The position numbers and the translations under genes were made by a program. The notes below the pieces were generated by a model, which worked only from the letters and a program-made list of their open reading frames with translations, had not been told where the DNA came from and made no database searches. Shown here piece after piece: positions 43,579 through 52,582 of a stretch of DNA of 64,000 bases; position 1 is the stretch's first letter; each line of letters starts with the position of its first letter. The stretch covers positions 1,798,001 to 1,862,000 of the forward strand of contig NZ_JACIFP010000001.1 of the NCBI RefSeq assembly GCF_014197435.1, read 5' to 3'. This DNA is from Gordonia humi. GTDB taxonomy: Bacteria; Actinomycetota; Actinomycetes; Mycobacteriales; Mycobacteriaceae.

Positions 43579-44027
43579 CCGACCACAGCGACTGGCTGCT
43601 CGCCGAGTCACTCGCCCCGGCGATCGACGGTGATCGACTGGAGCCGTTGTACGAGGGAGCAGGCCGCGGCGACCTGGTCCTCCCGTTCTGCGGACGCTGC
43701 TCCCTCGCTCTCGACCTGGAGCAGCACGTGTGCGACGGCTGCGGTGCGGCGCAGGTGCAGTGGCGACCGGTGGACCGGCGCGGAGTCGTGCACTCGGCGA
43801 CCACCATGCACCGTCTTGAACGCGGACTCGTGATCGGCACCGAACCCTATCCGATCGTCGACGTCGAACTGTCGAGCGGTCACCGGCTGATCGTCACGGC
43901 CATCGCATCCGGGATCCCGACGCCGCCGATCGGCGCCGAGGTCTCCGTCGGATTCCGACACCTCGCCGGGACTGCCGTCCCGGCCCTAGCACTCCCCTCT
44001 TCGACCGATACGGAGGACGACAAATGA
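43575..44027 (+). CDS. DUF35/OB-fold protein with intact zinc ribbon
   Basis: A 150-residue partner protein with an acidic N-terminal arm, a zinc ribbon formed by CGRC and CDGC, and a C-terminal OB-fold (GVVHSATTMHRLE, PYPIVDVELSSGHRL). ATG overlaps the Ltp-type gene stop, and its own stop overlaps the Rieske alpha start. The pair most likely forms a complex as in characterised Ltp2-DUF35. Confidence 0.9.
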   Translation: MTDHSDWLLAESLAPAIDGDRLEPLYEGAGRGDLVLPFCGRCSLALDLEQHVCDGCGAAQVQWRPVDRRGVVHSATTMHRLERGLVIGTEPYPIVDVELSSGHRLIVTAIASGIPTPPIGAEVSVGFRHLAGTAVPALALPSSTDTEDDK

Positions 44028-45355
44028 CAACTACGGAGCCGAAGCACGAGGTGCGTGCAGAATTCGACGTGCGGGACGTCGTGCAGGAGGACCGTGTTCA
44101 CGGTTCGGTGTACACCTCGCCGGAGATCTTCCAGCGAGAGATGGACACCATCTTCAGCACCGGATGGGTGTACGTCGCTCACGACAGTGAGGTGAGCGAG
44201 CCGGGCGACTACCTGACCCGGCAGATCGGCTCCAACCCGGTCGTCGTCGCCCACGGCAAGGATGGTGAGGTCCGCGTCCTGCTCAACCGCTGCTCGCACC
44301 GCGCAAACAAGCTGTGCAACGCGGAGATGGGCAACGCCAGCTCGTTCCGGTGCCCTTATCACGGTTGGACGTTCAGCAACACCGGTTCGCTCACCGCAGT
44401 GCCGATGCGCGAAGGCTACGGCGACGCGTTCCAGGGGGTGCGCTCCGAGCTCGGCCTGGCCGAGGCAGCGCGCGTCGACAGCTACGGCGGCTTCATCTTC
44501 GCCTCGCTCGCCGCTGAGGGACCGTCGCTGACCGAGCATCTGGGCGGCGCCGTCCGCGCCATCGATCGTCTGCTGGACCTCTCGCCGACCGGCACCATCG
44601 ACCTCCGTGCCAACTGGATGAAGCACCGTCACTTGGCGAACTGGAAGATGGTCGTCGAGAACAACGTGGACGGCTACCACGCGCTGTTCACCCATGCGTC
44701 GGTGTACGACGCGGTCCGGCCGGCAAAGGTGTCGCACGTTCCGTCGAAGACGGCGGTCGTCGTCCGTGACATCGGTGACGGACACTCGGAGATCGACTAC
44801 GCGGCCGAGTACCGCCGAATCGACGAGGAGTTTGTCTGGTACGGCCGGACGACACGCGAGAAGCTGCCGAAGTACTCGGCCGCGCTGGAGAAGCGGCACG
44901 GTCCGGAGAAGACTCACGACGCCCTCGTCGTCGGTCCGCCGCACACGCTGATCTGGCCGAACCTGTTCCTCGCCGAGATGAACGTCATGTACGTCGAGCC
45001 GCTCTCGGTCAACGAGACGATCGCCTACACCACCGCTGCGATGTTCCCGGGCCAGGACGAGATCAACCAGAAGTCGCTGCGGCGCGCCGAAGGCGCGATG
45101 GGGCCCGCCGGATTCCTGATCGCCGACGACGGTGAGATCGGGATGCGCAACCAGGCCGGTCTCGCGGCGCGGGACCCGGAGTGGCTGCGCCTGTCCCGCG
45201 GTGTCGAGACCGACGTCGCCGATGAGACCGGCATCGTCAACAGCGACAAGAGCGCCGAGACGCCGCAGCGCGGCTTTTACCGCCAGTGGGCCAAGGTCGT
45301 CGGCGGCGCCGACGCGCCCGCCGCCACCACAATCGAACAGGAGAACGACCAGTGA
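44024..45355 (+). CDS. Rieske non-heme iron oxygenase, large (alpha) subunit
   Basis: A 443-residue ring-hydroxylating oxygenase alpha subunit. The Rieske [2Fe-2S] ligands are C90-x-H92 and C110-x2-H113 (RCSHR, CPYHG). The bridging Asp and mononuclear iron His lie in NNVDGYHALFTH (D216, H219, H224), with a likely third carboxylate in ADDGEIGM. It adds hydroxyl groups to an aromatic ring or a ring-bearing acid. The beta subunit gene overlaps its stop. No reductase is encoded nearby; electrons must come from another locus or from the ferredoxin at 34 kb. Confidence 0.95.
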   Translation: MTTTEPKHEVRAEFDVRDVVQEDRVHGSVYTSPEIFQREMDTIFSTGWVYVAHDSEVSEPGDYLTRQIGSNPVVVAHGKDGEVRVLLNRCSHRANKLCNAEMGNASSFRCPYHGWTFSNTGSLTAVPMREGYGDAFQGVRSELGLAEAARVDSYGGFIFASLAAEGPSLTEHLGGAVRAIDRLLDLSPTGTIDLRANWMKHRHLANWKMVVENNVDGYHALFTHASVYDAVRPAKVSHVPSKTAVVVRDIGDGHSEIDYAAEYRRIDEEFVWYGRTTREKLPKYSAALEKRHGPEKTHDALVVGPPHTLIWPNLFLAEMNVMYVEPLSVNETIAYTTAAMFPGQDEINQKSLRRAEGAMGPAGFLIADDGEIGMRNQAGLAARDPEWLRLSRGVETDVADETGIVNSDKSAETPQRGFYRQWAKVVGGADAPAATTIEQENDQ

Positions 45356-45867
45356 CGACCATCGACGACACCGACGCCCTCGCATCCGTGCTGACGCCGC
45401 TTCCTGCGCCCGACGCCGACGTGGTGGCATTCTTGAACCTTGAGGCGCGTCTCGCGGACGAGGCACGCTACTCCGAGTGGGAACTGCTGTGGGACGACGA
45501 TGCCCTCTACTGGGTTCCGATGCATGCCGACGACGACCCCGCGACAGACCTGTCGTACATCTACGACAACCGCAGGCGCATCAAGAGCCGCGTCGCACAG
45601 CTCAACACAGGCAACCGCCACTCGCAGACGCCACCGTCGGTGATGCGTCGGATGCTCTCCAACCAGGAGGTGCTTGCATCCGAAGACGACACGGTCACCG
45701 TGGCGTCCAACTTCGCACTGTTCGAGTACCGCCAGGGCCAGCGGGTGTGGGCTGGTCGGGTGATCCACAAGGTCCGCCGGAGTCCGGACGGACTCCGCCT
45801 GGCCGCGAAGACCGTTCACCTCATCAGCGCCGGCGGACCCGTCGACACGCTGGCATTCCTGATCTGA
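45352..45867 (+). CDS. Rieske oxygenase, small (beta) subunit
   Basis: A 171-residue NTF2-like beta subunit (FLNLEARLADEARYSEWELLWDDDALYWVP, then YDNRRRIKSRVAQL), typical of aromatic-ring dioxygenase small subunits. GTG at 45352 overlaps the alpha stop (GTGA), so the subunits are made in step. It is structural in an alpha3beta3 oxygenase and helps to shape the substrate range. Confidence 0.93.
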   Translation: MTTIDDTDALASVLTPLPAPDADVVAFLNLEARLADEARYSEWELLWDDDALYWVPMHADDDPATDLSYIYDNRRRIKSRVAQLNTGNRHSQTPPSVMRRMLSNQEVLASEDDTVTVASNFALFEYRQGQRVWAGRVIHKVRRSPDGLRLAAKTVHLISAGGPVDTLAFLI

Positions 45868-45898
45868 TCCAGAGTCCGAACACGAGAAGCCATCTCTC

Positions 45899-47467
45899 GT
45901 GACTACGCCCAGTGAGGTCAATGTGCTCGTAGGAGACATCTCAAAGAACAACGCCCGCCGGTACCCCGACAAGCCGGCTGTCATCGAAAGCGGTCGGACA
46001 CACACCTGGTCGCAGGTCGACGAACGCGCTCGCCGACTGGCGAACTACCTGCATGCGGCCGGCATGCGGAAGGGCGATCGCATCCTGGTGATCGCCCGGA
46101 ACTGTATCGAGTGGCCGGAGATCACGTTCGCCTGCGCGAAGGCGGGGGTCGTCTCCGTGCCGGTGAACATCCGCCTCGCCGCAGACGAGTTGGCGCACAT
46201 CCGGGACGACTCCGGCGCTGTGGCAGCCATCGCGCACACCGATCAGGTCGAGCGGTTCGGCTCCGAGTTGAACGACCTGAACGTGGTCCTGGAGATCGGC
46301 GGGTCGACCAGCGGCACCGACTACGACCGGGCGTTGCGCACAGCGTCGGCCGACGAGCCCGCCGTGTTGCTGCGGCCCGACGACATCCAGTTCATCCTGT
46401 ACACCTCGGGCACTACGGGCCGCTCCAAGGGTGTCATTCACACCCATCGAGGGATGCTTGCGCAGGCGGTCGACACGACCCTGGTCACCGAGAGCAACCG
46501 CTCGGACGTCTTCCTCGCGACAACGCCGTTCTTCACCGCAGGCGGCATGGTTCGCACCCTGTCCTGGACCTATCTCGGGCAGACGATGGTCATCCACAAG
46601 CGGTTCGACCCGGAGGCGGTGCTCGACGAGATCGAGCGGAGCGGGGTCACGTTCACCACCTTCATCCCGACGATGCTCCAGCGCACGCTCAAGATCCTCG
46701 AGGAGGGCCCGGCGCGGGACGTATCGAGTCTTCGCCGGATCAGTTACGGGTCGGCGCCGGTTCCCCCGGGGCTCGCCAAGCGGGCGATGGACCTGCTCGG
46801 CTGCGACCTGCAGCAGCGCTACGGACTCACCGAGTGCGGCGGACAGGCCACGATCCTCACCCCGCAGGATCACCGGGATATGGTCGACGGCCGGACCAGC
46901 ATCCGCACCTCGTGCGGGCAGGAGACGCCGATGTGCTCGATCCGGATCGTCGACGACAACGGCGACGATCTGCCGGCCGGTGAGATCGGCGAAGTCGTCA
47001 TCGTCAGCGAAGCGAACGCCGTGGGTTACTGGAATCGCAGCGACCAGACGGCGAAGACGTTCCGCAGCACCGGACTTTGGTCAGGTGACCTGGGCTTCCT
47101 TGACGAGGACCGGTACCTGCACATCACCGGTCGACGGACCGAGATGATCATCTCCGGCGGATTCAACGTGTATCCGGCAGAGATCGAGCGCGTCATCGGG
47201 CATCACGCGTCCGTGGAGATGGTCGCCGTGGTCGGAGTCCCGGATCCGGAATGGGGCGAGACGCCCGTCGCCGTGATCGTGCCGAAGGGTGCCGTCGACG
47301 AGACGACGCTGGCGGGCGAACTGGCCGCGCTGTGCCGCGCCGAGCTCGCCGGGTACAAGCAGCCGCGCCGGTTCGAGTTCCGCACCGAGTTCCCGCTGGG
47401 CCCGGCGGGCAAGATTCTCAAGCGGGAGATCGCCGAGGAACTCACCGCAGCGCAGGCCGCATCGTGA
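45899..47467 (+). CDS. Acyl-CoA synthetase (AMP-forming, ANL family)
   Basis: A 522-residue ligase from a GTG at 45899 with only a weak ribosome-binding site. Motifs: ILYTSGTTGRSKG, RYGLTECGGQA, WSGDLGFLDEDRYLHITGR, ISGGFNVYPAEIE, and PLGPAGKILKRE with the catalytic Lys. It probably activates an aromatic or side-chain acid handled by the neighbouring enzymes. Its stop overlaps the GTG start of the synthetase-hydratase fusion. Confidence 0.93.
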   Translation: MTTPSEVNVLVGDISKNNARRYPDKPAVIESGRTHTWSQVDERARRLANYLHAAGMRKGDRILVIARNCIEWPEITFACAKAGVVSVPVNIRLAADELAHIRDDSGAVAAIAHTDQVERFGSELNDLNVVLEIGGSTSGTDYDRALRTASADEPAVLLRPDDIQFILYTSGTTGRSKGVIHTHRGMLAQAVDTTLVTESNRSDVFLATTPFFTAGGMVRTLSWTYLGQTMVIHKRFDPEAVLDEIERSGVTFTTFIPTMLQRTLKILEEGPARDVSSLRRISYGSAPVPPGLAKRAMDLLGCDLQQRYGLTECGGQATILTPQDHRDMVDGRTSIRTSCGQETPMCSIRIVDDNGDDLPAGEIGEVVIVSEANAVGYWNRSDQTAKTFRSTGLWSGDLGFLDEDRYLHITGRRTEMIISGGFNVYPAEIERVIGHHASVEMVAVVGVPDPEWGETPVAVIVPKGAVDETTLAGELAALCRAELAGYKQPRRFEFRTEFPLGPAGKILKREIAEELTAAQAAS

Positions 47468-49806
47468 CCGCTGCCGAGTCCGCCGACTCCATCTGGGCTC
47501 TGCTTGTCGACCGCGTCGAGGCGTCACCCGCCGCCGAGTTCGTGGTCGACGAGCACGGCAGACGATTCACTTTCGCCGAATTCCATGATCTCGCGTCGCG
47601 CACGGCGGACTGGTTGTCCGACCGCGGCGTCGGCGTCGGCGACGTCGTCTCCTGGCAGCTGCCGACCAGCGTCGAGGCGATGGCGGTGGCGCTCGGATTG
47701 GCGCGGGTCGGCGCAGTCCAGAACCCGATCGTGCCGATGCTCCGCGAGAGCGAAGTCGCGTTCATCACCGGCCAGGTCGAGTCGTCTCTTCTCATCGTCC
47801 CGGATCAGTATCGGGGATTCGATCACGCCGCGATGGCGCGATCGATCGCCGCCGATCGATCCGGCATGGCCGTCGAGGTGATCGGCACGGGGTGGGCGCC
47901 GCCCGCAGCCGACGCCCCGCCCGCACAGGCATCCGCCGCAGGCGATCTGGTGCGGTGGATCTTCTACACGTCGGGTACCACGTCCGACCCCAAAGGCGTC
48001 AAGCACACCGACGCGGGCCTGATCCGGTCCGCGCAGACATTCACCTCGAACGTCGCGGTGACGGCCGACGACCGGTGCGCCTATTATCTGCCGATCACGC
48101 ATATCGGCGGGATCGATCACATCCTGAGCAGCCTCATCGTCGGGCACACGCTGATCGCTTCGGCGATGTTCGCACCCGAGCAGAATGCCGACCAGCTGAT
48201 CAGCGAGAACGCCACCCTGATCGGGTCCGGACTCCCGTTCACCACTGCGTATCTGCGGATAGCCCAGGATCGGGGCGTCGCTCCGCTGTTCCCGTGTGCT
48301 CGTGCGGTGCTCGGCGGCGGGTCGGGCAGGCCCGCCGAACTCAGCGAGCAGGTGGCCGCCCAGCTCGGCGGGGTCGGGATCATCTCCGGCTACGGCATGA
48401 CGGAGTTCCCGTATGCGACATGGGGAAGCCCCGACGACACCGCCGAGGAGCACGCGGTGTTCGAGGGTCGGCCCGGGGCGGGCGTGGAGATCCGCATCGT
48501 CGACGCTGAGGGTGCCGACGTCGAGGCGGGCGGGATCGGGGAGATCCGGCTCCGCGGGCCGCAGTTGTTCCGCGGCTACGTCGACCCGGCGGCGGCCCCC
48601 GACGCCCTCGACGACCAGGGGTACTTCAAGACCGGCGACCTGGGGCGTCTCAACGCCGCAGGCCGACTGTCCGTTACTGGCCGGATCAAGGACGTCATCG
48701 TCCGGAAGATGGAGAACATCTCGGCGGTCGAAGTCGAACGGACGCTGGTCGACCATCCGGCGATCGCCGATGTGACGGTGGTCGGCATGCCCGATGAGAA
48801 CTCCGGCGAGCGCGTGTGCGCGGTCGTCGTGCCGGTCGACCCCGCGGCGCCTCTTGACGTCGAATCGGTGGCCGCGTACCTGCGGACCACCCCCTTGAAC
48901 ATTCGTAAATACCCGGAACAGGTGGAGAACGTAGAGACGATACCCCGCAACTCCCTTGGCAAGATCGCCAAGTCGAAACTGCGCGAGTATCTGATCGCGG
49001 CGGGCGAGTCGTCCGCCGACGGTGCAGGCGATCGGGCGTACGAGACGATTCGGTTCGAGGTCGTCGATCACGTCGCTACCATCACGTTGAGCCGGCCGGA
49101 CCGGCTCAACGCGTTCAACGAGAAGATGGCCGCCGAGATCGCCGACGTCTGGGGACGGGTCCGCGACGACGACGACGTCCGAGTCGCGGTGCTGCAGGCC
49201 GACGGCGAGCGGGCCTTCTGCACCGGCGTCGATGTCGGTGAAGGCGCATGGTGGACGCACATCAGTCGGTTCAACCAGGAGGATCCGGGCGTCGCGCTCG
49301 GACCGAAGCAGCACCGCGTGTGGAAGCCGGTGGTCTGTGCGTTGCATGGCATGGTCGCCGGTGGGGCGATGTACTTCGTCAACGAGTCGGACATCGTGAT
49401 CTGCAGCGACGACGCGACGTTCTTCGATCCCCACGCGAACTCCGGGATGGTGTCCGCGCTCGAACCGATGGGCATGCTCGCACGCGGGGTGCCGCTCGGT
49501 GAGGTGCTTCGCTGGGCGTTGATCGGCAGCGAGGAGCGGATGAACGCTCAGACGGCGCTGCGGACGGGCATCGTCACTGAGGTGACGACGCCTGCGGACC
49601 TACGTGCGCGCGCGCAGCAGTTGGCCGCCGAGATCGCCGACCGACGGCCGGAGGCGATCCAGGGCACGGTGCGGGCCATCTGGGAGTCCCTCGACATGAC
49701 GCCGACCACGGCTCTCCGGAACGGACTGTCGTACACGCAGATCGGCAACCCGGGCGCGGGGCGTTCGGACTCCCGAACGAACAAGCGTCGCCCTCGCGTC
49801 CGCTGA
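47464..49806 (+). CDS. Fused acyl-CoA synthetase - enoyl-CoA hydratase
   Basis: A 780-residue protein. Residues 1 to about 520 are a complete AMP-forming ligase: FYTSGTTSDPKG at 167-178, SGYGMTEFPYATW, TGDLGRLNAAGRLSVTGR, and PRNSLGKIAKSKL ending the C-terminal domain. From about 526 a crotonase domain follows (YETIRFEVVDHVATITLSRP, GERAFCTGVDVGEG, GMVAGGAMYFVNES). The linker is short (GESSADGAGDR) and no stop or frame change separates the parts. The GTG overlaps the previous stop by 4 bases. Ligase plus hydratase in one chain could pass an enoyl-CoA directly to hydration or to a C-C lyase-type crotonase step; the catalytic Glu positions differ from classical hydratases, so the reaction is open. 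The C-terminal tail is basic. Confidence 0.93.
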   Translation: MTAAESADSIWALLVDRVEASPAAEFVVDEHGRRFTFAEFHDLASRTADWLSDRGVGVGDVVSWQLPTSVEAMAVALGLARVGAVQNPIVPMLRESEVAFITGQVESSLLIVPDQYRGFDHAAMARSIAADRSGMAVEVIGTGWAPPAADAPPAQASAAGDLVRWIFYTSGTTSDPKGVKHTDAGLIRSAQTFTSNVAVTADDRCAYYLPITHIGGIDHILSSLIVGHTLIASAMFAPEQNADQLISENATLIGSGLPFTTAYLRIAQDRGVAPLFPCARAVLGGGSGRPAELSEQVAAQLGGVGIISGYGMTEFPYATWGSPDDTAEEHAVFEGRPGAGVEIRIVDAEGADVEAGGIGEIRLRGPQLFRGYVDPAAAPDALDDQGYFKTGDLGRLNAAGRLSVTGRIKDVIVRKMENISAVEVERTLVDHPAIADVTVVGMPDENSGERVCAVVVPVDPAAPLDVESVAAYLRTTPLNIRKYPEQVENVETIPRNSLGKIAKSKLREYLIAAGESSADGAGDRAYETIRFEVVDHVATITLSRPDRLNAFNEKMAAEIADVWGRVRDDDDVRVAVLQADGERAFCTGVDVGEGAWWTHISRFNQEDPGVALGPKQHRVWKPVVCALHGMVAGGAMYFVNESDIVICSDDATFFDPHANSGMVSALEPMGMLARGVPLGEVLRWALIGSEERMNAQTALRTGIVTEVTTPADLRARAQQLAAEIADRRPEAIQGTVRAIWESLDMTPTTALRNGLSYTQIGNPGAGRSDSRTNKRRPRVR

Positions 49807-49851
49807 CAGGTCGCGTGCGAGCAGTCGACCACTACGAACTAAGGAGTAGCT

Positions 49852-51345
49852 GTGAGTACCGAGTCTCACGCTGATCAGATCGTCGCCCTCCCGCTCCTCA
49901 TCAACGGTGAGGAGGTCACGGCGAGGTCGGGTCGGACGTACGAGAGCATCGATCCGTACACCGGCGCCCCGTGGGTGCGGGTGCCCGACGGGGACGCCGA
50001 CGACATCGATCGTGCTGTCGCCGCCGCCCGAGCCGCACTCTCCGGACCATGGGGACAGATGACGCCGACGGCCCGCGGACGCCTGCTGTGGCGGTTGGGC
50101 GAACTGATCGCGCGCGACGCCGACCAGCTCGCCGAGCTGGAGGTGCGCGACGGGGGCAAGCTCGTGCGGGAGATGGCCGGTCAGATGAGAAGCCTGCCCG
50201 AGTATTTCTTCTACTACGCGGGAATGGCCGACAAGCTGGAGGGGAGCGTAATCCCGACAGACAAGTCGAACTTCTTCGTCTACACCCGGCACGAGCCGGT
50301 CGGCGTGGTCGGCGCCATCACCCCGTGGAATTCGCCGCTGCTGCTGCTGACCTGGAAACTCGCCGCCGGTCTCGCCGCCGGATGCACGTTCGTGATCAAA
50401 CCCAGTGATCACACTCCCGCGTCGACCCTCGCCTTCGGCAGACTGTTCGCCGAGGCGGGATTTCCGCCGGGCGTGGTGAACGTCGTCAGCGGTTGGGGAC
50501 CGGGTACCGGTGCGGCCCTCGCATCCCATCCCGGAGTCGACAAGATCGCGTTCACCGGATCCACCGGCACCGGTATCCACGTCGGCCAGGCCGCGGTGGC
50601 CAACCTCGCTCGGTTCACCCTGGAACTCGGTGGCAAGTCGGCCCAGGTGGTGTTCCCGGACGCCGATCTCGACGCCGCGGCGAACGGCGTGATCTCCGGG
50701 ATCTTCGCGGCCACCGGGCAGACCTGCCTGGCCGGTTCACGGCTGCTGGTCCATGAGAGCGTCGCGGACACACTGATCGAGAAGGTCGTCGCCCGTGCAG
50801 CGTCCATCGTCTTGGGCGATCCGAAGGACCCGGCCACCGAGATGGGGCCGGTGTCCAACCGTCCCCAGTACGAGAAGGTGCTCTCCCACTTCGAGTCGGC
50901 CCGCGCGGACGGAGCCACCGTGGCGTACGGCGGCGAGCCCGCCATCGAGCTCGGCGGCCTGTTCGTCAAGCCGACCGTGCTCACCGGTGTCACCGCCGAC
51001 ATGCGGGTCGCACGTGAGGAGGTCTTCGGACCCGTGTTGGCTGTGCAGACCTTCGCCGACGAAGCGGAGGCGGTGACGATGGCCAACTCGACCGAGTTCG
51101 GCCTGGCGGGGTCGGTGTGGACGAAGGACGTGCATTGCGCGCATCGGGTGGCCGCGGCGCTCCGCGCGGGCACGGTGTGGGTCAACGCCTATCGGACGGT
51201 GGCACCCCACGTCCCGTTCGGCGGCGTCGGCGCCAGCGGCATCGGGCGCGAGAACGGACTCGACGCAGTGAAGGACTTCACCGAGACCAAATCCGTGTGG
51301 GTGGAGTTGTCCGGCGCCACCCGCGATCCGTTCACTCTCGGCTGA
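49852..51345 (+). CDS. Aldehyde dehydrogenase (NAD(P)-dependent)
   Basis: A 497-residue ALDH with AAGGAG five bases before its GTG. The general-base Glu is in LELGGKSAQ, the nucleophile Cys in GQTCLAGS (C292), and ITPWNSPLLL and the oligomerisation end GGVGASGIGRENG are present. It probably oxidises the aldehyde released by the aldolase or by a thiolase-like/DUF35 retro-aldolase. Confidence 0.93.
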   Translation: MSTESHADQIVALPLLINGEEVTARSGRTYESIDPYTGAPWVRVPDGDADDIDRAVAAARAALSGPWGQMTPTARGRLLWRLGELIARDADQLAELEVRDGGKLVREMAGQMRSLPEYFFYYAGMADKLEGSVIPTDKSNFFVYTRHEPVGVVGAITPWNSPLLLLTWKLAAGLAAGCTFVIKPSDHTPASTLAFGRLFAEAGFPPGVVNVVSGWGPGTGAALASHPGVDKIAFTGSTGTGIHVGQAAVANLARFTLELGGKSAQVVFPDADLDAAANGVISGIFAATGQTCLAGSRLLVHESVADTLIEKVVARAASIVLGDPKDPATEMGPVSNRPQYEKVLSHFESARADGATVAYGGEPAIELGGLFVKPTVLTGVTADMRVAREEVFGPVLAVQTFADEAEAVTMANSTEFGLAGSVWTKDVHCAHRVAAALRAGTVWVNAYRTVAPHVPFGGVGASGIGRENGLDAVKDFTETKSVWVELSGATRDPFTLG

Positions 51346-51382
51346 CCACCGGCCGCTCATCTTTACGAAAGGACTTACCACC

Positions 51383-52582
51383 ATGTCTCCTATTGATGCA
51401 GTCATCGTCGCGGGCGCTCGGACGCCCGTCGGAACCGCGTTCAAGGGCACACTGCGCGATACGACCGCGATGGAGCTCGCCGAGATCGTCGTGTCGGAGG
51501 TGTACAAGCGCAGCGGCCTCGACGTCGACGACGTCGACGACGTGATCCTCGCCGAATCGAACTACGGCGGCGGCGACATGGCGCGGCATGCGGCCGTTGT
51601 CGCCGGAATGCTGCGTGTACCGGGACAGGCCGTGAACCGGCACTGTGCAGGCAGCCTCACCTCGATCGGCGACGCCGCCGCGCAGGTCATCTCGGGCGCC
51701 GAGCGAGCGATCATCGCAGGCGGCGTGCAGTCGACGTCGACGTCGCCGCTGCAGGCGTTCCGCGTGCCCGGAACCATCGACCAGTTCACCGAGAAGTGGA
51801 TGCCACCGACTCACCCGGACAGCGCGCAGGCGCCGAACATGGACATGTCGATCACCGTGGGATGGAACACCGCGCAGGCGACCGGACTGACCCGCGAGGA
51901 ACTGGACGCGTGGGCGCTGCGGTCGCATGAGCGCGCGATCGCCGCCATCGACTCCGGTGCGTTCGCGGACGAGATCGTGCCCGTGCAGATCCGCACCGCC
52001 GACGGCGAGACCATGGAGTTCGCGGTGGACGAGCATCCGCGGCGGGACACCACGACGCAGCGCCTGGCGGGCCTGAAGGTGCTGCACCCGGAGATCGCGG
52101 GCTTCTCGATCACCGCGGGCAACTCGAGCGGCGTGAACGACGCGGCGGCCGCCGTCATGGTCGTCGGATCCGACTTGGCGGAGGAGAAGGGGCTTGACGT
52201 CCTCGCGACGGTCAACGCGTGGGCGTCGACGGCCATCGATCCGAAGGACACCGGGCTGGCAGTCCTCGACGTCATACCCAAGGTTCTCGGACGTGCCGGC
52301 GTCGCCGTCGAAGATGTCGCCTTGTGGGAGATCAACGAGGCGTTCGCATCGGTGCCGGTCGCGGCCTGCAAGAAGCTGGGCATCGACGAGGAACTTGTCA
52401 ACGTCCTCGGTTCGGGATGCTCGATCGGGCACCCGGTGTCCGCGTCCGGTGCGCGCATGGTGCTGTCGCTGATCGGTGAGCTCCGGCGCCGTGGCGGGGG
52501 CGTCGGCGTCGCCGCCATGTGTGCGGGCGGAGGTCAGGCGGGCGCCGTGGTGATCGAAGTGCCGACTCCGCGGGCGGCCTGA
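51383..52582 (+). CDS. Acetyl-CoA acyltransferase (classical thiolase, FadA type)
   Basis: A 399-residue true thiolase with all three catalytic elements: nucleophile Cys in NRHCAGSL (C88), His in GHPVSASGAR (H350) and base Cys in CAGGGQAG (C380). Preceded by AAAGGA. It carries out the last step of a beta-oxidation cycle, unlike the Ltp-type proteins elsewhere in the window. The stop overlaps the following ACAD start (TGATG). Confidence 0.94.
   Translation: MSPIDAVIVAGARTPVGTAFKGTLRDTTAMELAEIVVSEVYKRSGLDVDDVDDVILAESNYGGGDMARHAAVVAGMLRVPGQAVNRHCAGSLTSIGDAAAQVISGAERAIIAGGVQSTSTSPLQAFRVPGTIDQFTEKWMPPTHPDSAQAPNMDMSITVGWNTAQATGLTREELDAWALRSHERAIAAIDSGAFADEIVPVQIRTADGETMEFAVDEHPRRDTTTQRLAGLKVLHPEIAGFSITAGNSSGVNDAAAAVMVVGSDLAEEKGLDVLATVNAWASTAIDPKDTGLAVLDVIPKVLGRAGVAVEDVALWEINEAFASVPVAACKKLGIDEELVNVLGSGCSIGHPVSASGARMVLSLIGELRRRGGGVGVAAMCAGGGQAGAVVIEVPTPRAA

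Noticed and set aside
43880..45466. A 528-codon minus-strand frame opposite the Rieske genes
   Set aside because: The plus strand carries complete Rieske ligand motifs and overlapping start/stop signals; the minus frame has no protein-like features.
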